Positions 63,868-64,000 of a DNA stretch of 64,000 bases are shown here, piece after piece. The notes under the pieces are model-generated. The model was not told the DNA's origin. It searched no databases and saw only the letters and a program-made list of their open reading frames with translations. Within the stretch, counting starts at the first letter, position 1. Each line of letters starts with the position of its first letter. A program made the translations under genes and the position numbers. The DNA comes from Clostridia bacterium (GTDB taxonomy: Bacteria; Bacillota; Clostridia; Christensenellales; CAG-138): assembly GCA_030526425.1 (NCBI GenBank), contig JAUNCT010000008.1, positions 16,385 to 80,384 of the forward strand. Direction: 5' to 3'.

Positions 63868-63879
63868 GTTACATAACAA
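63868..63879 (+). repeat. Isolated match to the 14-bp operator repeat in the tuf leader
   Basis: GTTACATAACAA is an exact 12-base copy of unit 1 of the array at 7838. It lies between tRNA-Gly and tuf, inside the loop of a weak CCCGCT/AGCGGG stem (63859-63864 with 63887-63892). Confidence 0.35.
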
Positions 63880-63924
63880 CTTCCGCAAGCGGGTAACAAA
63901 ATTATTCAGGAGGAATCTGTTGTA

Positions 63925-64000
63925 ATGGCAAAGGCAAAGTTTGAGAGAACCAAACCCCATGTCAACATCGGCACCATCGGCCACGTTGACCACGGCAAGA
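63925..64000 (+). CDS. tuf: Translation elongation factor Tu, 3' partial
   Basis: The first 25 codons read [20 protein letters not shown] and continue DHGK, the invariant start and P-loop of EF-Tu, the GTPase that brings aminoacyl-tRNA to the ribosome. AGGAGGA (63908-63914) is an excellent ribosome site. The gene runs off the right edge. Confidence 0.98.

Overview
The window is a GC-rich stretch of ordinary bacterial chromosome. It most resembles a member of the Clostridia (Bacillota). The evidence is a Firmicutes-type MurC, the comEC-holA order, tandem U32 proteins beside YlmH, DUF3656/TrhP-type tRNA and rRNA modification genes, YknXYZ-type export, AGGAGG-like ribosome sites and many intrinsic terminators. 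A gut or other plant-polymer habitat is an inference from the arabinose genes. I see no prophage, insertion sequence, integrase, CRISPR array or rRNA.

Layout. Positions 1-7600 hold an L-arabinose block on the plus strand: a YtfR/YtfT/YjfF-like furanose ABC importer (ATPase cut by the window edge), then araA, an FGGY kinase in the araB position, and araD. Positions 7600-11600 hold a TetR-regulated ABC-2 exporter behind a strong promoter and four 14-bp operator-like repeats. Positions 11600-16000 hold small accessory genes: flavodoxin-like, Cys-rich, three GNAT proteins (one fused to an alpha/beta hydrolase) and AlkD-like. Positions 16000-18000 hold azlCD and a TIM-barrel isomerase. On the minus strand, 18000-22250 carries murC, an esterase, an adenosine deaminase with altered active-site residues, and a CobW metal-chaperone GTPase coupled to it. 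Positions 22400-27800 are three multi-pass GT-C-like membrane proteins in one operon. Next come a large NlpC/P60 peptidoglycan hydrolase (minus), then YitT, YlmH and two U32 proteins (plus), and a HAD phosphatase (minus).

Positions 35900-42600 form one functional block: a tctCBA tripartite tricarboxylate transporter on the minus strand, diverging from a membrane-anchored AraC-type regulator whose gene overlaps that of an orphan TRAP-type binding protein. After a secreted protein of unknown function and a DMT permease, 44400-50900 (minus) encodes a HIT protein, a lipid kinase and a four-gene export system with two different membrane-fusion proteins around a MacB/YknY-type ATPase and permease. 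Positions 50900-53900 (minus) are prmA-rsmE-mtaB. Positions 54000-63700 (plus) are a short comEC, holA, uvrB, uvrA, a YdcF-like protein and another GT-C-like protein. The window ends with tRNA-Gly(CCC) and the start of tuf.

The strongest non-routine signals are regulatory: the 14-bp repeat array, a predicted leaderless promoter for prmA that overlaps the comEC promoter, paired TTCTCATT repeats between tctC and its likely regulator, and two copies of one 32-bp terminator. Among proteins, the most interesting are the adenosine deaminase-CobW pair, the dual-adaptor exporter with a low-GC domain insertion, and the TctC/AraC/DctP arrangement. All functional statements come from reading the sequence; no database search was run.
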